Shown: piece by piece, positions 53,176 through 62,341 of the stretch
Position numbering within the stretch: the stretch's first letter is position 1
Layout of the letters: every line of letters begins with the position of its first letter
Program-made: the position numbers and the translations under genes
Notes under the pieces: generated by a model
Database searches by the model: none
The model's input: the letters and a program-made list of their open reading frames with translations, nothing else
What the model was told of the DNA's origin: nothing
Source: an uncultured Myxococcales bacterium
GTDB taxonomy: Bacteria > Myxococcota_A > UBA9042
Direction: 5' to 3'
Length of the DNA stretch: 64,000 bases
NCBI GenBank assembly: GCA_903842345.1
Contig: CAIMLR010000028.1
Span: 62,001-126,000, forward strand

Positions 53176-53305
53176 CCCAGCGGACCCGCAAAACGCCGAC
53201 GCGAATGCTGCTCCGGTGGTTGCCGTGGCCGCCGCATCCGCCTAGACTCCGGCCGCCGTCTGCGGGTTTGCCTGCGGCTTTGACCGAGATGTGCTTGAGG
53301 TTGCC

Positions 53306-54202
53306 ATGAATTCCACGACTCATCGCCCCAAAGAGCACGTCGTTCTCGGCGTGATTGGCGGCAGCGGACTGTACGAGATGCCCGGTTTGGAACGCCTGCG
53401 CGAAGTGCGGGTTGCCACCCCGTTTGGCGATCCGTCCGACACGCTGATCGAAGGCTGGTTGGGCGAGCAACAACTGTTTTTCCTGCCGCGCCACGGCCGC
53501 GGTCACCGCCTCACGCCGACGGAAATCCCGTATCAGGCCAACATTTGGGCGCTCAAGTGCGTTGGCGTCACGGACATCGTCTCGGTCAGCGCCGTCGGTT
53601 CCATGCGCGAGGACATTCACCCCGGCGATATGGTCCTTGTCGATCAGTTCATCGATCGCACGGTTTCGCGTCCGCGCACGTTCTTCGATCGCGGCATTGT
53701 TGCCCACGTCGGCTTCTCCGATCCCGTGAGCCACCGTGTCCACGCCGCGTTGAAGCGCGCGTGCGAGCACGTCCACGTCCGCCACCACAACACCGGCGCC
53801 TACGTGTGCATTGAAGGCCCGCAGTTCTCCACGCGCGCCGAGTCCCAGACGTTCCGCACCTGGCCTGGCGTCGCCGTCATTGGCATGACCAACTTGCCAG
53901 AAGCGCGGCTGGCGCGGGAAGCCGAGATTCCGTACGCGACGCTGGCGCTCGCCACCGACTACGACTGCTGGCACGAAGGTCACGACGCCGTGTCCGTGGA
54001 GCAGGTCATCGCGACCTTGCACGCCAACATTGCCAACGCCCAGAAGATCATCCGCGCGATTGCGTTGGACCCGCCGTACGGGCCGTGTCCGTCCCAGGAC
54101 GCGCTGAAGTTCGCCATCATGACGGCGCCCGCCGTGATTCCGCCCGAGGCGCGCGAGCGTCTTGCCCTGTTCATTGACAAGTACCTGCCGCCGAAAGGCT
54201 AA
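53306..54202 (+). CDS. mtnP: S-methyl-5'-thioadenosine phosphorylase
   Basis: The 298-residue enzyme has the MTAP/PNP-2 motifs VIGGSGLYEM, RHGRGHRLTPTEIPYQAN, SVSAVGSMREDIHPGD and EGPQFSTRAES, followed by MTNLPEA and a TDYDCW Asp region. It splits methylthioadenosine to adenine and methylthioribose-1-phosphate (polyamine/SAM salvage). GAGG precedes ATG 53306. It is followed by a PfkB kinase 12 bases later, a pairing that could continue sugar or nucleoside salvage. Confidence 0.93.
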   Translation: MNSTTHRPKEHVVLGVIGGSGLYEMPGLERLREVRVATPFGDPSDTLIEGWLGEQQLFFLPRHGRGHRLTPTEIPYQANIWALKCVGVTDIVSVSAVGSMREDIHPGDMVLVDQFIDRTVSRPRTFFDRGIVAHVGFSDPVSHRVHAALKRACEHVHVRHHNTGAYVCIEGPQFSTRAESQTFRTWPGVAVIGMTNLPEARLAREAEIPYATLALATDYDCWHEGHDAVSVEQVIATLHANIANAQKIIRAIALDPPYGPCPSQDALKFAIMTAPAVIPPEARERLALFIDKYLPPKG

Positions 54203-54214
54203 GTGGAGTTTCCC

Positions 54215-55147
54215 ATGCGTCTGCTCGTCGTTGGCTCCGTCGCCTACGATTCTGTCGAAACCGCTTACGGCAAGGTCGATCGCGCCTTGGGTGGTTCGGC
54301 GACGTTTTTTGCCATGGCGTCCTCGCTGCTCGCGCCCACGCACGTCGTGGCGGTGGTCGGCGAAGACTTCCGCCCGAGCGACATGGCGCGCTTGCAGGCC
54401 CGCGGCGTCGACACTTCCGGCATTGAAGTCGTGCCCGGTGAGACGTTCCGCTGGGGCGGCGTCTACTCCCAGCACTTTGAGACGCGCACGACGCTCTTCA
54501 CCGAGCTGAACGTCTTCTCCGACTTTTCGCCGCGCGTTCCGCCGCAGCACCGTTCGGCGGAGCTTGTGTTCCTCGCCAACATCCATCCGGCGCTGCAATA
54601 TGAAGTGTTGGACCAGGTGGAGAAGCCGAAATTCGTCGCGCTGGACACGATGAACTTCTGGATTTCCGGTGAGCGCGAGGCGCTCGTCAAGGTGCTGGGC
54701 CGCATCGATGCGCTGTTCCTGAACGACGAGGAGGCCTATGCGCTCTCCGGCGTGGGCAACCTGCTGATGGCCGCCCGTGCGATCCAGAAGATGGGTCCCA
54801 AGACCGTCGTCATCAAGCGCGGCGAGCATGGCGCGGTGCTATTCCACGGCGACACGATTCGCCACACGCCGGCGCTGCTGCTGGACACCGTGCGCGATCC
54901 CACGGGCGCGGGCGACACGTTCGCGGGCGGCTTCATGGGCTATCTGGCCACGCAGCCGGAGATCAACGTGGCGGCGCTGGAAGGCGCGATGGTCATGGGC
55001 ACGCTGGCCGCGTCCGTGAGCGTGGAAGATTTCAGCGTGGATGCGCTGGAACGCGCCGACCTGAAGTCGATCCTGTCGCGGCAGAAGACGCTGCAGACGT
55101 TGTCGCTGCGGGCGGAACTGGATGAGGCGGCGCTTCTGGCGCGCTAG
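54215..55147 (+). CDS. PfkB-family (ribokinase-like) carbohydrate kinase
   Basis: The 310-residue protein starts MRLLVVGSVAYD and has LGGSATFFA, and the catalytic DPTGAGDTFAGGF with Asp234. The family phosphorylates sugars or nucleosides. Its place beside mtnP hints at nucleoside or methylthioribose-linked salvage, but true methylthioribose kinase is a different fold. ATG 54215 follows GGAG by eight bases; a 5-codon longer in-frame start exists. Confidence 0.88.
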   Translation: MRLLVVGSVAYDSVETAYGKVDRALGGSATFFAMASSLLAPTHVVAVVGEDFRPSDMARLQARGVDTSGIEVVPGETFRWGGVYSQHFETRTTLFTELNVFSDFSPRVPPQHRSAELVFLANIHPALQYEVLDQVEKPKFVALDTMNFWISGEREALVKVLGRIDALFLNDEEAYALSGVGNLLMAARAIQKMGPKTVVIKRGEHGAVLFHGDTIRHTPALLLDTVRDPTGAGDTFAGGFMGYLATQPEINVAALEGAMVMGTLAASVSVEDFSVDALERADLKSILSRQKTLQTLSLRAELDEAALLAR

Positions 55148-55159
55148 AGGAGGCCGAGC

Positions 55160-56044
55160 ATGGCAGGCAAACCGCAGACCAAGCCGCCGATGTGGCTCAA
55201 CCTGCTGAGCAATCCGCAGGTCTCCCAGGCGATGGGGCGGCTCGTCCGCGTGCGCGCGCCCAAGCCCGTGCTGCAGACCGCCATCAAGACGTTCTGCAAG
55301 CTGTACGGCGCCGATCCGTCGGAAGCCGAACGGCCGTTGGAAGATTTCACCACGTTCCAGGATTTCTTCACGCGGCGCCTGAAGCCGGGCGCGCGGCCGG
55401 TTGAGCGTGCGCTTGGGGTCCTGCCGTCGCCGGCCGATGGCGTGCTGTCGATCTCCGGGTCGCTGGCCAATGACACGCTGATTCAGGCCAAGGGCATCGA
55501 CTACACGCTCGACGCGCTGATGGGCGGCAAGGAAGATGCCGACCCGTATCGCGGCGGGTCGTACGCCGTCGTCTATCTGGCGCCCAAGAACTACCACCGC
55601 GTGCACAGCCCGTGGCAGGGCGAGATTGTGAAGTGGCGGTACATCGCCGGGCCGCTGTATCCGGTCAACAAGATGGGCATCCAGCACGTGCCGGGGCTGT
55701 TTGCCCGCAACGAGCGCATCATCGGCCACTGCGAGACGGAATTCGGCAAGGCCGCGCTCATCATGGTCGGCGCCACGTGCGTCGGCCACATGCGCGTCTG
55801 CTTCAGCGACTTGTGCACCAACGAAGGCAAGCCCACCGGCGACCTCACGCGCCTCACGCCCGCGGTCAGCCAGTCGCGCGGCGACGAGTTCGGCGTGTTT
55901 GAAATGGGCTCCACGGTCGTGCTGGTGTTCGCCAATCCGGACGTCGCGCCGCTGCTGGCGATTCCGTCGCCGGTGCTGCAAGGCCAGGGCATCCTCCGCG
56001 TTGCGCCCACCGCAGCCAGCCGCGAGAAACGCCATGGAGTCTGA
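55160..56044 (+). CDS. psd: Phosphatidylserine decarboxylase proenzyme
   Basis: The 294-residue proenzyme has the conserved DFFTRRLKPGARPV, PADG, YHRVHSP and the self-cleavage site here MGST (Gly250-Ser251) where LGST is typical. Cleavage would give the pyruvoyl group on Ser251 that converts phosphatidylserine to phosphatidylethanolamine at the membrane. The Leu-to-Met change is conservative. It lies 12 bases after the kinase gene. Confidence 0.94.
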   Translation: MAGKPQTKPPMWLNLLSNPQVSQAMGRLVRVRAPKPVLQTAIKTFCKLYGADPSEAERPLEDFTTFQDFFTRRLKPGARPVERALGVLPSPADGVLSISGSLANDTLIQAKGIDYTLDALMGGKEDADPYRGGSYAVVYLAPKNYHRVHSPWQGEIVKWRYIAGPLYPVNKMGIQHVPGLFARNERIIGHCETEFGKAALIMVGATCVGHMRVCFSDLCTNEGKPTGDLTRLTPAVSQSRGDEFGVFEMGSTVVLVFANPDVAPLLAIPSPVLQGQGILRVAPTAASREKRHGV

Positions 56045-56046
56045 TC

Positions 56047-56823
56047 ATGGCCATCCTGGACGCCAGCACGCCTGACCCGCGGCCGTGGTACCACCTGCCG
56101 CTGGCGGTGCTGGACACGGAAACGACCGGACTTTCGCCGGAAACGGGTGACTGCGTCATTGAAGTGGCGGTGATTCACTTTGAAAACGGTGAGGTGACGG
56201 ACCGGTGGTCGACGCTGCTCGATCCCGGCATTGCGCTGCATCCGGACGTGACGCGCTTGACCGGCATCACGCCGGACGACCTCGTGAACCAGCCGCGCTT
56301 CGCCGATGTTGCCGATGAGCTGTTGCAACGCCTCCGCGGTCGTGTGCTCGTCGCCTACAACGTGCCGTTTGACCGCAGCTTTCTGATTCACGAGTTCGCG
56401 CGCATCGGCAAGACGCTGCCTGAAGGTGCCAAGTGGCTGGATCCGCTGGTGATTGCCCGTCAGACCCAGAAGGGCCAGGGCAACATGAAGCTGGGCACGG
56501 TCGCCAAGCGGCTGAGTGTGCAGCTGGACGAGGCGCACCGCGCGCAGGCGGACGCGGAGTGCGCGGGCAAAGTGCTGTTGGCGCTGGGTAAGACGGCGAG
56601 CTTGCCGGAAGAGCTGGACGCGCTGCTCGATATCCAGGAGCGTTGGGAAGCCGCGCAGGAGGCGGAGCGTTCCGGCTGGCGGTCACGGCAGCAACAAGGG
56701 CGCGGCAATCGTCCGCTGGTCGATGACGGTTCGCCGCGCAACGCCTTGGGCGCGGCTTATCCGCACGGCGACGAGCTGGATCCCGTCCGCTACATGTTCC
56801 TTCGACTCGCGGGGCGTGGCTGA
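56047..56823 (+). CDS. DnaQ/RNase T-like 3'-5' exonuclease
   Basis: The 258-residue protein has the DEDDh motifs: LDTETTG (Asp23, Glu25), NVPFDRSFL, and AHRAQADAECAG, which holds the His and last Asp. The last 80 residues are a basic, low-complexity tail. Family members proofread DNA or trim RNA; the target is unknown. ATG 56047 is two bases after the psd stop, and the stop overlaps the mgtE ATG (TGATG). Confidence 0.9.
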   Translation: MAILDASTPDPRPWYHLPLAVLDTETTGLSPETGDCVIEVAVIHFENGEVTDRWSTLLDPGIALHPDVTRLTGITPDDLVNQPRFADVADELLQRLRGRVLVAYNVPFDRSFLIHEFARIGKTLPEGAKWLDPLVIARQTQKGQGNMKLGTVAKRLSVQLDEAHRAQADAECAGKVLLALGKTASLPEELDALLDIQERWEAAQEAERSGWRSRQQQGRGNRPLVDDGSPRNALGAAYPHGDELDPVRYMFLRLAGRG

Positions 56824-58178
56824 TGGATAGCACTCTCCAGGAACTGGATCTCGATCTGCAGGCGCTCCTGTCGCAAAGTCCGGAGGCGATTCGCGCCGCG
56901 TACGCGGACCTGCACGCGCAGGATTTTGCCGACCTGATTGAGCGTGCCGACTTGGCGGAAGCGGAACGGCTGCTCCTGGCGCTGGACGCGGACGACGCGG
57001 CCAACGTGTTGGAATACATCGACAGCGATCGGCAGGTCGAGCTTGTGGAGCGGCTGGGCGCCAAGCGCGCAGCGCGCATCGTGGAAGAGATGTCCGCGGA
57101 TGACGCAGCGGAGCTGTTTGGCGATCTGGACGACCACGTCGCGGAAGCGGTGCTCGCCCAGATGGACCCCGAGGACGCCGCGGAAGTGCGCGCGCTGGCC
57201 AAGTGGGAAGAAGGCAGCGTCGGCGCCTTGATGACGACTGAAGTGCTGAAGGTGCCGGTCGACATGACCGTCGCGGCGGTCATCGAGCGCGTGCGCCAAC
57301 GCGCCGAGGAAGTGGAGACGGTTTCGTACGTTTACGTCGTCGGTACGGGCGACGTGATGGTCGGCGTCGTGTCCCTGCGCGAGCTGATCCTGGCGCACCC
57401 GGACAAGCCGATCGCGGACGTCATGCGCGAAGAGGTCATCTGCGTGCTGCCGACGACCGACGAGGACAAAGCCGCCAAGCTGATTGAGCACTACGATCTG
57501 GTGGCGCTGCCCGTTGTGGACGAGCAGCGGCGGCTCCTGGGGCTCGTGACCGTTGACGACGTGATGGATTTTCTGGCGCAGCAGGCGACGTCCGACTTCC
57601 AGCGCATGGGCGCGGTACAGCCGGTCGAGACCTCCTATTTTGACACAGGTTTCTGGGGCTATTTTGTCCGCCGTGCGCCGTGGCTCGTGGCCTTGCTCTT
57701 GCCGGAGATGCTGACTGGCGGCGCGATGAGCCACTTTGAGGACCTGATCAAGAAGGTCACGGTGCTCGTGCTCTTCGTGCCGCTCATCCTGTCCTCGGGC
57801 GGCAATTCCGGTTCGCAGTCGGCGTCCATCATCATCCGCGCGTTGGCGCTGGGTGAGGTGGTGCCGCGGCACGCGTGGCTGGTTTTCCGCCGGGAGATCG
57901 GCATGGGCCTGCTGCTCGGCGTGACGCTCGGCATCGTCGGCATGGTGCGCGCGCTGCTGTGGGGCGGCGGCGTTGATGTGACGATGGTCGTCGGCCTGTC
58001 GCTGATTTGCGTCGTGACGGTCGGGACCGTCCTGGGCTCCATGTTGCCGCTCCTGCTGCAAAAAGTCGGGCTCAATCCCGCGGATTCGTCTACGCCGTTC
58101 ATCGCGTCCATCTCCGATATTTTGGGAATTCTGGTGTATTTCTCGATCGCCCGGGCTCTCCTTGGCTTGGGTGGCTGA
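56823..58178 (+). CDS. mgtE: Magnesium transporter MgtE
   Basis: The 451-residue protein has the MgtE N domain of helical repeats (about 20-130, with LLALDADDAANVLEY and SADDAAELFGDLDD), a CBS pair (about 135-260), and five C-terminal membrane helices with GGNSGSQSASIIIRALALGE, split here as GGNSGSQSA and IIRALALGE. It is a Mg2+-gated channel. ATG 56823 shares a base with the upstream stop. Confidence 0.94.
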   Translation: MDSTLQELDLDLQALLSQSPEAIRAAYADLHAQDFADLIERADLAEAERLLLALDADDAANVLEYIDSDRQVELVERLGAKRAARIVEEMSADDAAELFGDLDDHVAEAVLAQMDPEDAAEVRALAKWEEGSVGALMTTEVLKVPVDMTVAAVIERVRQRAEEVETVSYVYVVGTGDVMVGVVSLRELILAHPDKPIADVMREEVICVLPTTDEDKAAKLIEHYDLVALPVVDEQRRLLGLVTVDDVMDFLAQQATSDFQRMGAVQPVETSYFDTGFWGYFVRRAPWLVALLLPEMLTGGAMSHFEDLIKKVTVLVLFVPLILSSGGNSGSQSASIIIRALALGEVVPRHAWLVFRREIGMGLLLGVTLGIVGMVRALLWGGGVDVTMVVGLSLICVVTVGTVLGSMLPLLLQKVGLNPADSSTPFIASISDILGILVYFSIARALLGLGG

Positions 58179-58826
58179 ATGGCGACTGAGATTGAAATCA
58201 AGCGGATCCTGGACGCGCCCGGCTACGCTCGCCTGCGCGCGCACCTGGACGCGCTCGTGGCGCCTGAGCGTCAAGAGCAGGTCAACCACTACCTGGACTT
58301 GCCTGACGCGGCGCTCCGCCAGAACGGCGCGATGTTGCGGCTGCGGCGCGTGGGCGACCGGCTGATCCTGACGCTGAAAGCCCGGGCGAACGTCAGCAAT
58401 GGCGTGCTCCGGGCCCAGGAACTGGAGCGCGAACTGACCAACGCGGATGAGCGGGCCTTCTGGCTGCAGCAGCCGGTGCGCTGGAGCCAAGCCGTCGCGC
58501 GACTGGGCGACTGGTTGGAGCTGACGGGGCTGGCCGCGCTGGCGGATCGCAACACGTCGCTGCGGGAAGTCGGCAATACGGCGAATCTGCGCTGCGTCTA
58601 TCGGCTGCCCAACGGCGTGGCGGGTTGGCAGCAGCCGCTGACGCTGGAACTGGACTGCACGCGCTATCCCGGCGAGGTCGACCGGCTGGAACTCGAGTGC
58701 GAGCACGCGGATGCGGTGGCGCTGCAGCCGGTCCTGGAAGCCTGGCTTGCGGCGCAGGGCGTCACGACTGTGCCCGCGACCGAGACGAAATACGCGCAAT
58801 TCCTCCGACTCGCCGCCGTCGCGTGA
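58179..58826 (+). CDS. CYTH-domain protein (class IV adenylate cyclase/ThTPase-like)
   Basis: The 215-residue protein begins with EIEIK (residues 4-8), the metal-binding ExExK of CYTH enzymes, and has RLRRVGDRLILTLKA and ELDCTRYPGE strands typical of the tunnel fold. Activity could be triphosphatase or cyclase; it cannot be told apart from sequence. It begins one base after the mgtE stop. Confidence 0.9.
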   Translation: MATEIEIKRILDAPGYARLRAHLDALVAPERQEQVNHYLDLPDAALRQNGAMLRLRRVGDRLILTLKARANVSNGVLRAQELERELTNADERAFWLQQPVRWSQAVARLGDWLELTGLAALADRNTSLREVGNTANLRCVYRLPNGVAGWQQPLTLELDCTRYPGEVDRLELECEHADAVALQPVLEAWLAAQGVTTVPATETKYAQFLRLAAVA

Positions 58827-58948
58827 CGCAAGCCGTGACAAACGGGTGACCGCAGTCTGCCGCGGCATTCCAGAAGTCTGCCATCATGCCCGTGTATCCG
58901 CACCGGGCGCACCGGCTGCGCGCTTGGTGGCTTGAGCGGAGCGCTTCA

Positions 58949-61900
58949 ATGGCCAGCGATTTTGACGAAACTGCCTATCGGTCCCTGTACGAACACAGTG
59001 AAGACGCCATCTTGGTGGCGACTGCCGACGGCGAACTCCTCGCCGCCAACCCTGCCGCTTGCCGGCTGTTCGGGAGGACGCAGGCTGAACTCCGCGCCGT
59101 TGGCCGCGCCGGCATGGTCGACGCGTCGGACCCCCGCGTCGCCGCGTTCCTGGCCGCGCGCAGCACGGACGGCCGCGCCCGGGCAGAGATAGGCCTGCGC
59201 CGCGCCGATGACACGCGCTTTGACGCCGACGTGACATCCGCAGTCTACCGGGACAGTGCTGGCCAGACGCGAACGGTGGTCATCGCCCGCGACCTGAGCG
59301 CGCGCAAACGGCTGGAGCAGGAGAAAAGCCAGTACTTCCGATTCTTCATGCTGTCCGACGACCCCATGTGCGTCGCCGACCCGTTTGGCTGTTTCACGGC
59401 AGTCAACCCCGCATTCGTGGAGATGCTGGGATATTCTGAGGACGAGTTGCTCGCCCGGCCCTTTCTCGATTTTGTCGAGGACGCCGATCGCGCGAGCACC
59501 GCGCGCGAGATGCAACTTCAGGTGGGTGAACGCGCCTCGCTGAACTTCAGGAACCATTACGTCCGCAAGGACGGTCGGGTCATCCTGCTGTCCTGGAAAG
59601 CCTACTTCGACGCGACCGACCGGCAGACCTACGCTTTGGCGCGTGACATCACGGAAAGCGATCGGGCCGAAGCGGCGCTGCGCGAGAGCGAGGCCCGCTA
59701 CCGTTCAGTTGTCGCCACGATGGCGGAAGGCTTGGTCTTTCACGGGGCGGATGGCTCGGTCGTCGCCACGAATCCGGCAGGGCAACGGATTCTGGGGCGA
59801 TTTGAGGACGCAATTGTCGGCCACCGCGCGGAGGAGGCGCAGTGGGCGGCGATCCACGAGGACGGCAGCCCGTTTCCGGGCGAAGAACACCCAACGTCCG
59901 TCACGCAGCGGACCCGGCAGCCGCAATCCAACGTCGTCATGGGCGTGCGCACGAGTGGCGGCGAGCGGCGCTGGCTGTCCATCAACGCCATGCCGGTGGG
60001 CGACGATGCCGGCGCTGGCGCGGGCGGCGTGATCGCGACATTCCGCGACATCACGCAGCAGCGGCGGAGCGAGGCGGAGATTCGCAAGCTGTCCTTGGCG
60101 GTTGAGCAGAGCCCAGAGAGCATCATGATCACCAACCTGGACGGCGTGATCGAGTACGTCAATGAGGCGTGCGTGCGGGTCTCCGGCTATAGCCGCAACG
60201 AGATGATCGGCGAGACGGCGAGCCTGTTGAAGTCAGGGCGGACGCCGCGCAGCACGTATGCGTTGTTGTGGGACAGATTGGCCCGCGGCCAGAGCTGGAG
60301 CGGGCAGTTCGTCAACCGGCGCAAGGATGGCAGCGAGTACACCGAATCCGCCATCATCACGCCAATCCTCGCGCCTCATGGCGTCGTCACACACTACCTC
60401 GCCATCAAAGCGGACGTCACAGAACAGCGGCAGATGGCTGCCGAACTGGAACAGCATCGGCTGCATCTGGAGGAGCTTGTGGCGCAACGCACCGCGGAGC
60501 TCGCTGAAGCCCGCGCGCAGGCGGATGCGGCAAACGTTGCCAAGAGCGCGTTCCTCGCCAACATGAGCCACGAGATCCGCACGCCGATGAACGCCATTCT
60601 CGGGCTCACGCACCTGCTGCGGCGGTCGTCGCCGACGACGGAACAGGCGGCGAGCTTGGACAAGATCGTCCTGTCGGCGCGCCATCTGCTGTCGCTCATC
60701 GATGACATTCTCGACTTGTCCAAGATCGAAGCGGGCAAGATGACGGTCGAGCACACCGATTTTCACCTCTCGAGTGTGTTGAAGGACGTCGTGGAGATCG
60801 TCCGGGCGCGCGCGGAGGAGAAGGGGCTGGCGCTCAAGTATGAGGTGGCGCCGGGCTTGCCGCTGATCCTGAAAGGCGATCCGCTGCGACTGCAGCAAAT
60901 CCTGCTGAATCTTGGCACGAATGCCGTGAAGTTTACGGAGCATGGCTCGGTCGCTATCGGCGCGGCGCTGTCGGCTTCCGACGATCCGCAGATCGCGCAA
61001 ATCCGCTTTGAGGTGCGCGACACCGGCATCGGTCTGGACATGGCGCAACGTGCGCGGCTCTTCCAGCCATTCCAGCAGGCGGACGCTTCCACGACGCGCC
61101 GGTTTGGCGGCAGTGGCCTTGGCCTTGTGATTTGCCGACGGCTGGTCGACTTGTTGGGCGGGACCATTGGCCTCACAAGCGAGCCGGGCGTGGGCAGCAC
61201 GTTCTGGTTCACGTTGCCGCTGGAGCGCAGTGACGCGACCGTGCGCAGCGCGTGGGCAAGCGGCGTGATTGCGCCGTTTGACGCGGCCGAGCCGACGCGG
61301 ACGCTGCACATCCTGCTTGTGGAAGACGACGCCATCAACCAGGAGGTCGCGTGCGAGTTGCTGCGGAGCGTGGGGCACAGCGTCGACGTCGCAGCGAACG
61401 GGCAGCAGGCCATCGAGCGGGCAGCGCAACACGCGTATGACCTGGTGCTCATGGACGTGCAAATGCCGATCATGGACGGCCTCGACGCGACGCGGCGGCT
61501 GCGCGAGATGCCGAAGTATGCGCGGACGCCGATCCTGGCGATGACGGCCAACGCGTTCCACGAGGACCGCGCCCGCTGCATGGAGGCCGGCATGGACGAT
61601 TTTATCGCCAAGCCGGTGGATCCGGACCGGATGTTCGCGACGATCCAGCGCTGGGGAGTGGAGCCGGGGCGCGCGCGGGTGCCGGATGCGGTCTCGCAGG
61701 ATAGTGAGCTGCTGCGCCAGCGGATTTCCGCAATCGCCGGGCTTCAGGTCGCGCTTGGGCTGCGATCCGTCCAGGGGCGTTGGCCGAGCTACGAGCGGTT
61801 TCTCGACCGATTCGCCAACGACCATCAGGCAGACCTCGCGGAGATTCGCGGCGCGTTGGCCAGTGGCCATCGGGACGACGCGCGACGCGTGGCGCATACG

Positions 61901-62335
61901 CTCAAAGGCCTCGCGGCAACCCTGGGTGCCGTCGAGGTTCAGGCGGCGGCGGCAGAGCTGGAGGGTGCCCTGCGCGACGGGGCGACAACGCCGTTCGCGG
62001 TGGCGCTGCTGATCGAGGCTTTGGAAGGCGTCCACGACAAGCTTGGCACAGCGCTGCGCGAGGTCCTGCCGCAGGAGAGCGCGCCCGTGGCGATGGCCGT
62101 CGATTGGCAAGCTGTGCGCTCTGCGATGGGGCACATCGAGGCGCTGCTGGTGGACGACGATCCGCGGGCATTGGCGGCGGTGAACGATGCGGCGCCACAG
62201 CTGCGCGCGGCTCTGGGTCCGGTTGCGCTCGAGCTGGAAGCGCGGGTGGCCAAGTTTCAGTTTGAGGAAGCGCTGGTGCTTCTCCGCACAGCCGTGAACG
62301 CCCACGAGGAACTGGTGGGGCTCACAACGCGCTGA
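58949..62335 (+). CDS. Hybrid histidine kinase: PAS repeats, HisKA, HATPase, receiver, HPt
   Basis: The 1128-residue protein has four PAS-like domains (about 8-120, 130-245, 255-365, 365-490) and a coil. HisKA follows with FLANMSHEIRTPMN (His541), then an HATPase_c with NAVKFTEHG and GSGLGLVICRRL. A receiver comes next with VEDDAINQ and phospho-acceptor Asp836 in LMDVQMPIMDG. A C-terminal HPt module has AHTLKGLAATLGA (His983). All four phosphorelay elements are therefore on one chain, so only an output regulator is missing. ATG 58949 has GGAG upstream and is preferred; ATG 58886 in the same frame would add 21 basic residues. No signal or membrane segment is visible, suggesting cytosolic sensing. 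Confidence 0.93.
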   Translation: MASDFDETAYRSLYEHSEDAILVATADGELLAANPAACRLFGRTQAELRAVGRAGMVDASDPRVAAFLAARSTDGRARAEIGLRRADDTRFDADVTSAVYRDSAGQTRTVVIARDLSARKRLEQEKSQYFRFFMLSDDPMCVADPFGCFTAVNPAFVEMLGYSEDELLARPFLDFVEDADRASTAREMQLQVGERASLNFRNHYVRKDGRVILLSWKAYFDATDRQTYALARDITESDRAEAALRESEARYRSVVATMAEGLVFHGADGSVVATNPAGQRILGRFEDAIVGHRAEEAQWAAIHEDGSPFPGEEHPTSVTQRTRQPQSNVVMGVRTSGGERRWLSINAMPVGDDAGAGAGGVIATFRDITQQRRSEAEIRKLSLAVEQSPESIMITNLDGVIEYVNEACVRVSGYSRNEMIGETASLLKSGRTPRSTYALLWDRLARGQSWSGQFVNRRKDGSEYTESAIITPILAPHGVVTHYLAIKADVTEQRQMAAELEQHRLHLEELVAQRTAELAEARAQADAANVAKSAFLANMSHEIRTPMNAILGLTHLLRRSSPTTEQAASLDKIVLSARHLLSLIDDILDLSKIEAGKMTVEHTDFHLSSVLKDVVEIVRARAEEKGLALKYEVAPGLPLILKGDPLRLQQILLNLGTNAVKFTEHGSVAIGAALSASDDPQIAQIRFEVRDTGIGLDMAQRARLFQPFQQADASTTRRFGGSGLGLVICRRLVDLLGGTIGLTSEPGVGSTFWFTLPLERSDATVRSAWASGVIAPFDAAEPTRTLHILLVEDDAINQEVACELLRSVGHSVDVAANGQQAIERAAQHAYDLVLMDVQMPIMDGLDATRRLREMPKYARTPILAMTANAFHEDRARCMEAGMDDFIAKPVDPDRMFATIQRWGVEPGRARVPDAVSQDSELLRQRISAIAGLQVALGLRSVQGRWPSYERFLDRFANDHQADLAEIRGALASGHRDDARRVAHTLKGLAATLGAVEVQAAAAELEGALRDGATTPFAVALLIEALEGVHDKLGTALREVLPQESAPVAMAVDWQAVRSAMGHIEALLVDDDPRALAAVNDAAPQLRAALGPVALELEARVAKFQFEEALVLLRTAVNAHEELVGLTTR

Positions 62336-62341
62336 CCGAAC

